Of a DNA stretch of 64,000 nt, positions 46,812 to 57,011 are shown in pieces. The stretch is from Trichomonas vaginalis G3 (lineage: Eukaryota > Parabasalia > Trichomonadida > Trichomonadidae), in contig NC_067206.1 in the NCBI RefSeq assembly GCF_026262505.1, forward strand, positions 27,791,896 to 27,855,895. Direction: 5' to 3'. The notes below the pieces were generated by a model. The model ran no database searches. It was not told the origin of the DNA and was given only the letters and a program-made list of their open reading frames with translations. How positions within the stretch are numbered: position 1 is the first letter of the stretch; every line of letters starts with the position of its first letter. A program made the translations under genes and the position numbers.

Positions 46812-46975
46812 ATGAGTCAAGGTATCACTCAGAATTATGAATACATTGTTGCTCACATCAGTGATTACATTAAGAAAGGTAATTTCTTTGATGTTTTTTA
46901 AGTTGAAGACATCTTGTTTACAATCGATATAAAACATTTTTCAAGATCTTGAAGTTGGACTTTGGAAAAAGATGT
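46812..46975 (+). pseudogene. relic of an ankyrin gene 5' end
   Basis: Reads MSQGITQNYEYIVAHISDYI then KKGNFFDVF and a stop, matching the head of the gene at 44722. The upstream DNA also matches it. A second snippet (GAAGTTGGACTTTGGAAAAAG) matches the code for EEGLWKK about 200 codons further on in the paralogue. So this is a deleted tandem copy. Confidence 0.7.
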
Positions 46976-46998
46976 TTACAATCGATATAAAACATTTT
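46915..46998. repeat. 26-bp direct repeat
   Basis: TGTTTACAATCGATATAAAA plus CATTTT at 46915-46940 and again at 46973-46998, bracketing the second ankyrin snippet. It looks like a footprint of a small rearrangement. Confidence 0.75.
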
Positions 46999-47063
46999 AA
47001 AAATAAAATATCAAAACAAAAGTTTTTATATAAATACATAACAAAAATAAATAGTAAATAGTA

Positions 47064-49736
47064 TTAAATAACCGACCAAATAATAATTACTCCATCTGAA
47101 TCAAGACTTGCTGCTGCAGTCAAAGCAGGAATATTAATCAATGCTACAACATCTGATTTATGTATTGGTTCAGCAAAACTAGGCTGTGCAAGCCAAACAT
47201 ATTCATTTTTAGCTCTCTGCATTGTTCCATCGACCAATGAATATATTTTTCCGTCCAGCCATGATCTCATGCCTCCATCTGAGTGGGAAGTAACTAATGT
47301 TCTGTCTACAACGCATACATTTCTTACATGAGAAGGAGGTTGAGTAAATGAAATGATAATCTTGGACAATTTACGATCAACAATAGCAGCATAAGGTCCA
47401 GCAGTGACAACAATTGAGTCTGTGTTGTGTTTGGCCACTCGTGCTGGCATATTCGAAATTCTTACAATTCGAATTGGACAAGACAACGTAATAGACCTAG
47501 AAATCAAGTATCCTGCATCAGTTCCTATGATATATTCGTTCTTTTGGTTGACAGAACAAACGGAAATCGGAACTCCGAAATTATTTGGAATCGAAAACAT
47601 GAATTTGCACTCTTCTTCCATGCATCCGTATACATCTCCATTCTTGTAGCAGATTATTATGAACAAGGAATCCGAAATCCGTTCAATGCAAGTGACAGAA
47701 GTCTCCAAATCCAAAATTTTTTGAATTTTTGGTTTTTCGATTTTTTCGAAAATTTGTGTTTTATAGACACCTTTTGAAGTTCCTATGAAGATATAGTTCG
47801 GAACAGTGGCTACAGATGTTGCTGGTTCAGGGAGATCGAGTTTCACTGGTAATCGTCCGAAATCAATTCCATGATTTTTAATTGACTCCAATCTATAAAG
47901 TTCTACACTGTTTCCAGCTGATACCATGAATCTGCAGTCTGTTGTGAACGCAATGGATGTGGCTTTGTTCGTTGTTTGTATGATAATCGGTGAGGATTTC
48001 CAATTTTCACAATCTACGGGCCTGAATTGCGGTTTTTGTGACGATAGACACCAATTTGAGATCAATTCTTGAGGGGGAGAAAACTGATCTTTATCCAAAG
48101 GTTTTGGTGTTATCAATGGTGGTTTCGACCATCCTTTGTAAACAGGACAAACCGCTGCCAAATTTGCCGAATGGACTCTTTTTGAAACTCTTTCAATCAA
48201 AGTTCTGACCAAAGTCATCAAAGTTGGTGCATCCATTGCGTCTTTGAGGGAGAATCTGAGGAGTAGTGGTATAGACGCAACTTTAGAAACATGTATAAGG
48301 AAGCGGAGTTGACTTTGTGTGAATAATTGTGCCGACATTCTGGAAATTACGACGTCAGGATTGAAATCTTCAGGATTTATACCTTGCAACGAGTTGAACA
48401 ATGCATCTGTGACTTTAAGTGTATCAATGATCTGTATTTTAGTGGCTCTCGACTTAATTATCCTCGAAATATTCGAAAGTTGAACAATAATTTCGTCTTG
48501 GTCATCGATATCCGTCCTTTTTATAGCGGTAATGAGGATATCTGTCATCATTGATGGCTTCATTGCCATGATGGCTGGTAGTGTGCAGTGTCCGATGAAG
48601 TTTGACGCTGGATCATCCTTCATCAAAATTTGATATAAGTTTCTGAGCATTCCGAGGTTAAGTTTGGCGTCGGATTGGTCTTGTGTCTGTATGGAATACT
48701 CTGAATTAGAACGTTTCACTTGATATGATGATGGTTTTGTTCGATTCTTGAAATATTTTTTGATTTTTACAATAATATAGAATGATAGAGCGCGTACTAA
48801 GTCGTTGTCTGAATCAGATAACTCTTTGATGATAGGACAAACTCTCTTTCTTAGCATTTCTTCTTTAATATTTTCTAATTCTTGTGTGGCTCGATCTGTA
48901 CGTAAAGTATCGCGTGTTGGAGCTGTAATTTTACTAATATCGTCGGATATATTTGATAATGCGGAGCAAACCTCTGCTGGATTGCTTGAAATGATTTTTC
49001 CACGATGAATATCGAAAACAAGTAAAGGAGGAAGTTTTTTGATAGGCTTGTTTTTCCTATGTACCTTAAGGAAGTGCTCACCCCATTCTGGACAGAATTT
49101 TGAATCGATTGGATGTTCTGGATCTGGAAAGATTGCATTATAGTAATTTTCGCGATATTTTTCTGCTGTAGATGCATCCACCCTCCATGTTTTCATAATA
49201 ATAGAATGAAGAAGGTTAAGCATTGTTGTATTTTGTTTATAATATCCCATTTCAAAAGCTTCTTCATCAACGGGATTAGGCTCGTATAAATCTGTAAGGC
49301 ATACATATAAATCTTCATGGACAAGAAATCTTGAAGGAAGGAATGGAAACTTGATTCCATGAGGTAATAATGCAAAAATACTAACAATTTGGAGACAAAT
49401 AGCGTGCTTTTCTTCTGGAAAAAGAGTATCATCGAAGAATATTAATGCTTCTAGAGTACGTGAATGAAATTTTCTGATAGAACAATATTTTGAATTTGGA
49501 AGAACTTGAAATTCAGGGAATATTATACGATTTGATAGCTCTCCTCCTATTTTTGATAGATCTTCATTCCATTTTTTGCATTTTAATGCAATCTCTTCGA
49601 CTGCAAATATTCTAATTTCGTAATCTACATTATCTCTCGTGCATAAAACACTTGTTGAGTCTAAATTGGCTTCTATTACAGCTTTTGGCGTATAAGATTT
49701 AGGAATTATAAGATTTTGAATAGGAGGAATTGTCAT
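47064..49736 (-). CDS. large WD40-like protein, 890 aa
   Basis: The ATG at 49736 gives MTIPPIQNLIIPKSYTPKAV and follows an Inr by about 20 bp. Residues 590-890 contain degenerate WD40 strands (SIAFTTDCRFMVSAGNSVEL, MRSWLDGKIYSL, AASLDSDGVIIIWSVI at the end), suggesting one beta-propeller. Residues 270-560 are helical. The N-terminal 230 residues do not match a known domain; the layout (unknown head, helices, propeller) recalls BEACH or VPS15-type trafficking proteins, but neither signature is present. Likely a membrane-traffic scaffold; inference. Confidence 0.7.
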   Translation of the reverse strand: MTIPPIQNLIIPKSYTPKAVIEANLDSTSVLCTRDNVDYEIRIFAVEEIALKCKKWNEDLSKIGGELSNRIIFPEFQVLPNSKYCSIRKFHSRTLEALIFFDDTLFPEEKHAICLQIVSIFALLPHGIKFPFLPSRFLVHEDLYVCLTDLYEPNPVDEEAFEMGYYKQNTTMLNLLHSIIMKTWRVDASTAEKYRENYYNAIFPDPEHPIDSKFCPEWGEHFLKVHRKNKPIKKLPPLLVFDIHRGKIISSNPAEVCSALSNISDDISKITAPTRDTLRTDRATQELENIKEEMLRKRVCPIIKELSDSDNDLVRALSFYIIVKIKKYFKNRTKPSSYQVKRSNSEYSIQTQDQSDAKLNLGMLRNLYQILMKDDPASNFIGHCTLPAIMAMKPSMMTDILITAIKRTDIDDQDEIIVQLSNISRIIKSRATKIQIIDTLKVTDALFNSLQGINPEDFNPDVVISRMSAQLFTQSQLRFLIHVSKVASIPLLLRFSLKDAMDAPTLMTLVRTLIERVSKRVHSANLAAVCPVYKGWSKPPLITPKPLDKDQFSPPQELISNWCLSSQKPQFRPVDCENWKSSPIIIQTTNKATSIAFTTDCRFMVSAGNSVELYRLESIKNHGIDFGRLPVKLDLPEPATSVATVPNYIFIGTSKGVYKTQIFEKIEKPKIQKILDLETSVTCIERISDSLFIIICYKNGDVYGCMEEECKFMFSIPNNFGVPISVCSVNQKNEYIIGTDAGYLISRSITLSCPIRIVRISNMPARVAKHNTDSIVVTAGPYAAIVDRKLSKIIISFTQPPSHVRNVCVVDRTLVTSHSDGGMRSWLDGKIYSLVDGTMQRAKNEYVWLAQPSFAEPIHKSDVVALINIPALTAAASLDSDGVIIIWSVI

Positions 49737-49751
49737 CAAAAAATGGAATCT

Positions 49752-49760
49752 AAAAAATGA
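49752..49760 (-). promoter_or_regulatory. Inr-like box (TCATTTTTT) of the WD40-like gene
   Basis: Read on the reverse strand, the box lies about 20 bp before the ATG at 49736, the usual distance for trichomonad initiators. Confidence 0.6.
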
Positions 49761-49996
49761 TATCCGATGCCACGCATTTATGTGTTATTATTTATAAAGA
49801 CTTCTGGTTGATTGTCCGAATAGGAAATAAACTATGATTTAAAAAAATTGAAGAAAAATATTGACTAATCATGTTTCGATTTCTTCATTTTTAGATGTTT
49901 TATGGTAATAAGGTTCTAATTCTATAAAATAAATCATTTTCATTATATTTCTGACATGTAAACTATGATTTTTTAACGTCAAATTATTTATAACGC

Positions 49997-50004
49997 TCAT
50001 TTTC
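49997..50004 (+). promoter_or_regulatory. Inr-like box (TCATTTTC) of the small SSXT-like gene
   Basis: Lies 8-15 bp before the ATG at 50012. Confidence 0.6.
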
Positions 50005-50011
50005 AAAAAAG

Positions 50012-50263
50012 ATGGATAGCATTAGTGAGGAGTCAAACAAACCATTAGATTTAGTTAAAAATGATCTCAGACTTCAATTCGAAGAAAATGATGATCTTGT
50101 TCGTGCAATTGGAGAGATGACCAAGCAAATTCAGCAAAAAAGACAAGCAACAGCAGCTCTTGTTATGGAGCGAAATTGGTATCTTCAAGTTATTAGTAGG
50201 CTTAATGACGCCGCTGCACAAGATCCAAGATTAGCAAATATTGCTAAAATATTAAATGAATAA
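50012..50263 (+). CDS. small helical protein, possible SSXT (SS18/GIF) domain, 83 aa
   Basis: Residues 25-70 (QFEENDDLVRAIGEMTKQIQ, then ATAALVMERNWYLQVISRLN) follow the pattern of SSXT domains: ENxxLxxAI, then LxxNxxYLxxI. SSXT proteins are small subunits of SWI/SNF-type chromatin remodelling complexes or GIF co-activators. If right, this would be a minimal one-domain form. The likeness is judged by eye; a simple coiled-coil protein is the alternative. Confidence 0.45.
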   Translation: MDSISEESNKPLDLVKNDLRLQFEENDDLVRAIGEMTKQIQQKRQATAALVMERNWYLQVISRLNDAAAQDPRLANIAKILNE

Positions 50264-51234
50264 GTTGTCAGCCCATCAGATATTCTAACCAGTTCATATT
50301 AATCGTGAATATGCAATTTTACTGTTAAATATTTATTTGTTTTTAACCATTGAAATAATATTTTTATTGGCTACTAACTTAGAACATTTTGGAATAGTTT
50401 TTACATGTTAAATTACAATTATCTTAATACCCTTCTAGATTCTTCTCCTTAATACCATTTTTTAATGATATTAAAGTTTGAAACTTTCGACTGTCAAGTT
50501 ATACTGAGAATTTGGCTCAGTCAAGTTTTATAAATATTGATTTTGTGAATGTGGAGTCAAGTACATCCAAAATTACCTTTTAATTTAAGAAAGAATAATC
50601 ATTATTATCATGAACATTGGTTTAAATGAAAAAAATCTGAACCACATGTGATATTTGATTGATGCCTCTTCTATTGTTTTTTCAAAAAAAAATTAAAAAG
50701 TCTGATTACATAAGAAAAATTGTTGAAAAAATATATAAATTTCGAAATTTCTCATATTTTTGGAAATTTTTTCAAAATAATTAAAAGCTAGAACAATTGT
50801 ATTTTATGTGTAATTCATTTTTTGAATATATAATTCCAAATCATTCGAGAATTCAGAGAAAAAATCTTTCAATATCTAACAATTAAGCAAATAATTGCCG
50901 TTATCATTTATTTTAATGAATTATATAATGATTTAATGGAGAATTTAAGATATTTTAATGAACGAATCGTGAATTTTTTAAAAAATCATTTTCTGTTAGT
51001 GATGATTGATTTTGCCATAATCACACAAGTCAAGAATGCATACATTATAGACAAATCTGTAGAGAGAACTCAGAAGAAGTAAAATGGAATGTACGTCATC
51101 TCTTACACAAATGTAAAACAATTTTTATTGCTTTTTAATGATGTATGATACGAGAAAAGTATTTTCCCTTCTTAGTTTTGGTAAATAGCCGGTCATTACA
51201 TTCATAATCAAAATTTTGAATAGTTTACAATATA
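50264..51234. other. AT-rich intergenic region
   Basis: 970 bp of A/T-rich DNA without an ORF above 60 codons. Nothing recognised. Confidence 0.5.
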
Positions 51235-52689
51235 ATGTTTTTTGTTTTTTCAAATCTAGAGGCATCGGTTTCCAGAATATATGATGAAAATGGTCTTCCT
51301 ATACTTCCTGCATGCGAGCCACTATTTTGGGATAATTTTACAGATCCATTCGTCATGAAACGCTGGATTCCTTCTCGATCCTTATATTTTTCAGGCAGAT
51401 GGTCAAATGACCTTTCATATCCTGTAGTTGGACGTGCTAAGGAACGTGGTTTAGTTACTGTTGATAAAGAGAAATCGAGTATAATTTCTTATAAATTGCC
51501 AGCACCTATTTATCCGATGAATGAGACAATTGTCATTCAGTATGAAGTAAGAGCCCAAATTATCTATCATATCTTCCGTACAACACTTAGAATTCATACT
51601 AACGATTTTGATGTTTATCACCAAACTAATGATACACATGGCACCATAGAATTTGGTCCAGTGCACAATGAGAAGAAGACTAAGGCACTTCTCAATTTCT
51701 ACATAAACAGTAACGAAGACAAACACAAAATCGAAAAATTTATTGATATTCCAGTGGATGAAATCCCACATCTCTACACACTTATCATTCGCCCAGACAA
51801 TACATTCGAATACATGATCGACGCGATGTCATTCCTTAATGGAACGTTTACAGATTCCTTTAAGATTCCAATTGTCGAGCCAAAGATGATTGACGATCCA
51901 AATGACAAGAAACCATCAGATTGGGTTGATGAAGAGTTCATTGTTGATGTAAATGCTACGAAACCTGATGATTGGAACGAAAGCGAGCCAGAATTTGTTC
52001 CAAACCCAAGATATAAAGATAAACCAATGGGATGGAGAGAGGACGAACCAGAAATGATACCAGATCCAAAGGATCCAAAGCCAGAGAACTGGAATGAAGC
52101 AGTTTTCGGAAAATACAAACGCAGAATGATCAAAAATCCAAAATGCAGCATAGGATGCGGAAAATGGAAGCAGCCAATGATGAAGAACAAGAAATACAAA
52201 GGAAAATGGACTCCTCCGCTGATTAAAAATCCAAAATACAAAGGAAAGTGGGTTCCACGCAAAATACCAAATCCAAAGTTTACGCATGAATACAACTACT
52301 CATTACCTGGAATAACAGGCTTCTCTTTCAACGTCTGGTCGTTTTATCATGATATTTTAGTTACAAATCTACTTGTTTCTCACAATGAATCACTTATTAA
52401 GCGTTGGAACCTCGAAGACTTCGCTCAGAGGCAACGCCGCCAAATAAAAATGATGAAAATCGCTTATGATTGGATTGATATCGATAAAGAAATCGAAATT
52501 CCACCAGAACCAGGCATGATGAACAAGGTTGTATACTTGGCAAAGCGTGGATACAGAAAATTCAATCAAATCGAGAACAAAGCTGCTTATACTTCGATCT
52601 TCTGCTCAATTGTGTTTGTTATGATTCCAATGCTCTACGTTATCCATGAAGTTTTGTGTGGAACAGCGGATCATCTCAAACTTGAGTAA
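51235..52689 (+). CDS. calnexin-like ER chaperone
   Basis: 484 aa. Lectin domain residues about 25-200. P-domain with KPSDWVDEEF, KPDDWNESEP, KPMGWREDEP and KPENWNEAVF (type 1 repeats), then GKWKQPMMKN, GKWTPPLIKN and GKWVPRKIPN (type 2 repeats) around residues 220-355. A second lectin part follows, and a membrane helix (SIFCSIVFVMIPMLYVI) near residues 448-468 with a very short cytosolic tail. The signal peptide is weak: MFFVFSNLEAS only. The cytosolic tail is shorter than in animal calnexins. Role: folding of N-glycoproteins in the ER. Confidence 0.9.
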   Translation: MFFVFSNLEASVSRIYDENGLPILPACEPLFWDNFTDPFVMKRWIPSRSLYFSGRWSNDLSYPVVGRAKERGLVTVDKEKSSIISYKLPAPIYPMNETIVIQYEVRAQIIYHIFRTTLRIHTNDFDVYHQTNDTHGTIEFGPVHNEKKTKALLNFYINSNEDKHKIEKFIDIPVDEIPHLYTLIIRPDNTFEYMIDAMSFLNGTFTDSFKIPIVEPKMIDDPNDKKPSDWVDEEFIVDVNATKPDDWNESEPEFVPNPRYKDKPMGWREDEPEMIPDPKDPKPENWNEAVFGKYKRRMIKNPKCSIGCGKWKQPMMKNKKYKGKWTPPLIKNPKYKGKWVPRKIPNPKFTHEYNYSLPGITGFSFNVWSFYHDILVTNLLVSHNESLIKRWNLEDFAQRQRRQIKMMKIAYDWIDIDKEIEIPPEPGMMNKVVYLAKRGYRKFNQIENKAAYTSIFCSIVFVMIPMLYVIHEVLCGTADHLKLE

Positions 52690-52928
52690 TTTTCACAAAT
52701 TTTATTCAATTTTTTAGATTTTTATTGAATTACTTTCTTGTTATAATCAATTAAAAACTTCATGTATGTTTTAGCATATTTTTTTGATTCTTTTCCCAAA
52801 AATTTTGATGAAATTTTATTTTATTATAAATATTGTATATGATTTTAGTAATATCTAAGTATTTTATTGTAATCTTTAAATGGGAAACTTTATTAGCGTT
52901 GAGATTGAAGACTGATTCACCAAAAAGT

Positions 52929-53396
52929 TTAATCTTTCTTGCGCTCAACACCGAGAGCACCACCGCGGCGGCCTGTAGACTTTGTGCACTGACCACGGAC
53001 CTTAAGACCAAGACCATGGCGGATACCACGTTTCATACGCATCTTCTTCATGCGCTCGATTTCAGCACGGATGTTAGCACCAAGGTCTGTAGCAACCCAG
53101 TGAGTATTCTGACCTGTAGCGCGGTCAAAACGACGGTTGAGCATCCAAACTGGGATCTGGTGCTCTGTTGGGTTCTGGATGATAGAAACGATGAGTTCTT
53201 CCTCCTTTGGTGTGAGTGTACCAGCACGGCGGAGTGGGTCGAGGCCAGCGCGGCGAACAACGGCGTAGGCGAATCTGCGGCCAATACCGGAGATGTTGGT
53301 AAGAGCAAGGTAGAGTGGGCGGCGGCCATCAACGTTTGTTGAGAGCATACGGACCATATCACGGAAAGCGGCTGGGTCAGTAACTTCGATAGGCAT
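52929..53396 (-). CDS. RPS18: ribosomal protein S18 (uS13)
   Basis: 155 aa from the ATG giving MPIEVTDPAAFRDMVRMLST. Hallmarks: NISGIGRRFAYAVVRRAG (helix-two-turn-helix), HGLGLKVRGQ and STGRRGG near the C-terminus, close to the head-tail bridge region. Its GC content is clearly above that of its neighbours, with preferred codons, as expected for a highly expressed gene. An upstream in-frame start 14 codons earlier exists but is not needed. The stop lies in TAAAC. Confidence 0.95.
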   Translation of the reverse strand: MPIEVTDPAAFRDMVRMLSTNVDGRRPLYLALTNISGIGRRFAYAVVRRAGLDPLRRAGTLTPKEEELIVSIIQNPTEHQIPVWMLNRRFDRATGQNTHWVATDLGANIRAEIERMKKMRMKRGIRHGLGLKVRGQCTKSTGRRGGALGVERKKD

Positions 53397-53811
53397 TAAA
53401 TTTGAAAGGTCAAGCCATGAAACTTTACAACTATTCAATTTAATTTAAGAACATATCAAGGAAAAGCAATATTTTTAAAGTATTTCAGAGTAATTTTATG
53501 ATCATTTTAATATATTCACATGAAACAGGTACTGTTTAACTAAAAATGAAGATCAAAATCTATATCTTTTGATAAATTCAAAAAATTCGTAAAATTTCGC
53601 CGCTTAATTGACATATATCGATATGGATACTCCATATTCACATTAAATTCTCATAATCCAATCAGATTAATTATATTTTTGAATATGACTTATTTCATCA
53701 ATTGGAATAAGAAAATGCAATCTATTCAGAGATGTTTTTGATAGTTTTCAATATTGAAATCAAATCTTTAATAACTTCCAAATTATAAACTCAATCATAA
53801 ACAAATATCAT
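53397..53811. other. intergenic region
   Basis: 415 bp AT-rich. It holds the ribosomal gene's promoter (TTTCATGGC and TTTCAAATT near the start codon) and otherwise nothing recognised. Confidence 0.45.
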
Positions 53812-55140
53812 TTAATGATGTTGATTAAGATAATTGACGATTTGAGTGTGACCATGATTCAAAGCAATGCTTAGTGGAGTAAGATTACTATTATTTTTTA
53901 TATCTGTATTTGCTCCATGCAAACACAGGAATTCAACAATCTCGAAATGACCACTCGAAGCTGCCAAATAAAGAGGAGTGCATCCACTGTTGTCTTGCAC
54001 ATCTTTATTAGATCCATTCGAGATAAGAATCCGAACTACTTCAAGATGACCTTTAAATGATGACAATAGTAGTGGTGTATCTCCTAGATTACTTCTTTCT
54101 TCTATATTTGCTCCTGAAGAGACGAGAAACTCAACTATTTTTGAATGTCCACGAGCAGATGCACTTATTATTGGAGTGCATCCAAAATTATCTTTTGTTT
54201 CTTTGTTTGCTCCAATAGAAATCAAGTATTTAACAATTTCAAGGTGACCATGAGCTGAGGCCAGAATAATAGGAGTAGATCCGTTATTGTCTTGAGATTC
54301 TATATTCGCACCAATAGAGTGAAGGTATTTAACAACTTCAAATTGACCATATGCAGATGCACAATTAATTGGAGAAATACCCTGCTTGTTTTTGATGTCT
54401 TTATTGACTCCATAAGATATAAGATATTTTACAATATCAAGATGACCATTAGCAGATGCAAAAACTAAACCTGAATCTCCATTATTATTAACATAAAATG
54501 GGGGACACCCACATTGAAGAAGGGATTTTACGAGCCCGAAATTACCTTTTTCGCAAGCTTTATGAAGAGGAAAAATTCCATTCGTATCTATTTTCATACC
54601 TAATCCTGCACGAATGGCTGCCTTAAAATAGTTTTGGTCTTCTTTAGCTGAAAGTTCTTCAAGAAATTTATAGATACTTTCAAAGTCTTTTGAGTTTGAA
54701 TATTTGTTGATTTTTTCTGGGAATTCATACGGAAACAATTTTTCTTCAAGCTCAGATATGTGAGATCTCATTTGATGGTTCTCATTTCTGAGTAAATAAT
54801 TTTCATTTTCAATATTTTCAGCTTAATTTAATACATTGGATATGCTATTTAAGATTCTTAAGTTAAAATGATTTGCAAATACTTTGACAATTAAATTAGC
54901 ATCATGAATATTTTTTATAGAGGTAATTGCATTAAGTAGATAAAATAACAGTCCATATTTTCTATCACTTGTTAGAGATTGTTCAATAAGATCAAGGTAG
55001 TCTTCAATTTTGAGATTTCCTGCTTCTAGTATTTCTTTGACGTCTTCATCTTCAAAGATATCAAAAAACTTGGCATCACTAAGGTATTCATTGATATGTA
55101 ATGCAATGTATTCATTATGGCGAATGAGTTCTTCATTCAT
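53812..55140 (-). pseudogene. ankyrin-repeat gene with one in-frame TAA
   Basis: The head MNEELIRHNEYIALHINEYL (ATG at 55140) is the usual helical domain. One TAA (54823-54825) interrupts after ISNVLN; the same frame then runs for 337 codons through a coiled stretch and seven or more ankyrin repeats (for example GSTPIILASAHGHLEIVKYL). No other lesion is seen. A single CAA-to-TAA change would explain it. The downstream part has its own ATG at 54771 and could be made separately. Confidence 0.75.
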
Positions 55141-55392
55141 GAATCCGAAATTGATAAAAATTGCCAAACTTTTTTTACAATGTTGAATCTCAGTCATGCT
55201 TGTAAATATAAACCTAGTACTTAACAAAATTTTCTGAATTTTTCTGTATAATTTGCCATCTTCTGAATTTCAATGGTAGATATCGTAAAAAACAATTTAC
55301 GTATCGTTCACGAACAATTGATTTATCCCGATGAAACATATAAAAATGCTGCAACTTAAGTTTTTTTTTAAAAAAATTTCATTTCACCTTCC

Positions 55393-55400
55393 TCACTATT
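55393..55400 (+). promoter_or_regulatory. Inr-like box (TCACTATT) of the tubulin-like gene
   Basis: Lies about 10-17 bp before the ATG at 55410, so the promoter core is still present although the gene has an in-frame stop. Confidence 0.6.
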
Positions 55401-55409
55401 TTGTAAATC

Positions 55410-56777
55410 ATGGTTAGAGAAATCATCAGCATTCAAGTAGGAACGTTCGGAAATCATGTTGGATGCAATTTTTTTGAAGATATCTCAAAAGAACATCATA
55501 TTTCACCAGATGGTAAATTTGATTCAGATTATAGTTCTCAGTTCCAAGATCTTCATGTTTATTATAATGAGGAATCAAATGGGCGATATATTCCTCGTGC
55601 CATATTTGCTGACTTAAATTAAGCTTCAATTGATTATGTGAAATCCAGTACGCTTGGCCAACTTTTCAAGACAGACAGTTACTTTGGTAACAATTCAGGT
55701 AGCGATGGCTGCTTTTCTAAAGCATTTTATTCAGAAGGCAATGATTTGGCAGTTCAAATTTATGATGTCGTAAGGAAAGAAGCAGAATCATGTGATAATT
55801 TGCAAGGTTTTCAAATGATCCACTCTCTTTGCGGCGGAACTGGATCAGGTTTGTCAACAAATTTCCAATCTATTATCTCAAATGACTTCCAAGATAAAAT
55901 TACCGCTAATTACTGCTTAATACCAAGTCCCTCTGTAAGTGGGAACGTTTTAGAGCTATATAATTTCATATTATCTCATCATTATATTTCCGAAAGTTCA
56001 ATTCTTACTGTCTATTTTGATAACGAGGCATTAACCGACATATGCTTCAGATCAATGAATATTACGAAACCTACATACAGCGATCTTAACAGTTTGATAT
56101 CGAAATCAATTTCAGGAATTACTTCATCAATGCGTTTTCCAGGCATGCTAAATTCAGATATGCGAAAATTGGCAACAAATCTTACCCCATTTTATCGTAT
56201 GCATTACTTCGTTAGCAGCGTTGCCCCTTTAACTCCTGAAGGAGTTAAACAAACAATTCCATCAATTACAACAGATCTTTTTAATACCAAAAATATTCTT
56301 GTTTCTTGTAATTGCAAGAAAGGTATTTATTTGTCGGCATCTGCTATTTTTAGAGGAAGATTTTCATCAAGAGAAGTTGAAGAACAAATGAACAACATTC
56401 CATCCATAAATTCATCCTATTTTTGTAGTTGGATTCCTTCTAACATTCAAACTGTTGAATGCAATGTTCCTCATCCAGGGTGTAACATTTCTGGTACATT
56501 TATAGGTAATTCAACTGCTGTTAAAGAAATTTTTAATAGAATCGATCAGAATTATTCTAAAATGTTTGATAAGGGAGCTTATGTTCAGCATTACATGAAA
56601 AATGATGAATTTGATCTTTATGTTTTTGATGATTGCAGATATGATATTAAGGATTTATCCAGCCAATGCGAATTGTATGAAACTGCTGATGTAGATGAAG
56701 ATGATTCTGATGTATATGAAGATGTATATGATGTAGATGAAGATAATTCTGAAGAAGAAGATATTGTGGAAGAATAA
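55410..56777 (+). pseudogene. divergent beta-tubulin with one in-frame TAA
   Basis: 455 codons. Starts MVREIISIQVGTFGNHVGCN (autoregulatory MREI replaced by MVREI). G-box SLCGGTGSGL, EALTDICFRS and RFPGMLNSDMRKLATNLTPF match beta-tubulin; the tail (DVDEDDSDVYEDVYDVDEDN) is unusually long and acidic. TAA at 55620-55622 replaces a residue in the T3 region (FADLN-stop-ASIDYV, where beta-tubulin has LVDLEPGTMDSV). The rest is open. Many substitutions at otherwise invariant positions show long divergence, so the stop is probably young compared with the gene. Confidence 0.8.
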
Positions 56778-56993
56778 ATATTATCATAATATAAATTGAA
56801 TAATTATCTCACTTTTTTTTAATTTCTAATATGAGAGTTAGTATAAGTTATGCGAGCAATAGGTAGCATACATATGAGTTTTTTCTATTTATATTATGAT
56901 CATTATAACAAGATTTTAAGTTTGCAGGGTGAATATTTGAGCGTCATTAAAAACTTGATTCATATGCCTATATTTATTATCAGGTTTTTGTAA

Positions 56994-57001
56994 TCACTTT
57001 T
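56994..57001 (+). promoter_or_regulatory. Inr-like box (TCACTTTT) of the NUDIX gene
   Basis: Lies 11-18 bp before the ATG at 57012. Confidence 0.65.
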
Positions 57002-57011
57002 CTTACTGTCA

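Noticed and set aside
47064-49736. BEACH-domain or VPS15 identity for the WD40-like protein
   Set aside because: Neither BEACH core motifs nor kinase motifs could be seen; only the overall layout is alike.
51235-51275. A hidden upstream exon supplying a stronger calnexin signal peptide
   Set aside because: No intron donor/acceptor pair typical of trichomonads was found upstream, so the short start was kept with a note.
52760-53362. Long frames on both strands over the S18 gene
   Set aside because: The higher GC content of this ribosomal gene opens other frames by chance.
38352-55622. Genetic code change (TGA or TAA read as sense)
   Set aside because: Other open genes here end with TGA or TAA directly followed by non-coding DNA, and the RPS18, NUDIX and coiled-coil genes have no internal ones.
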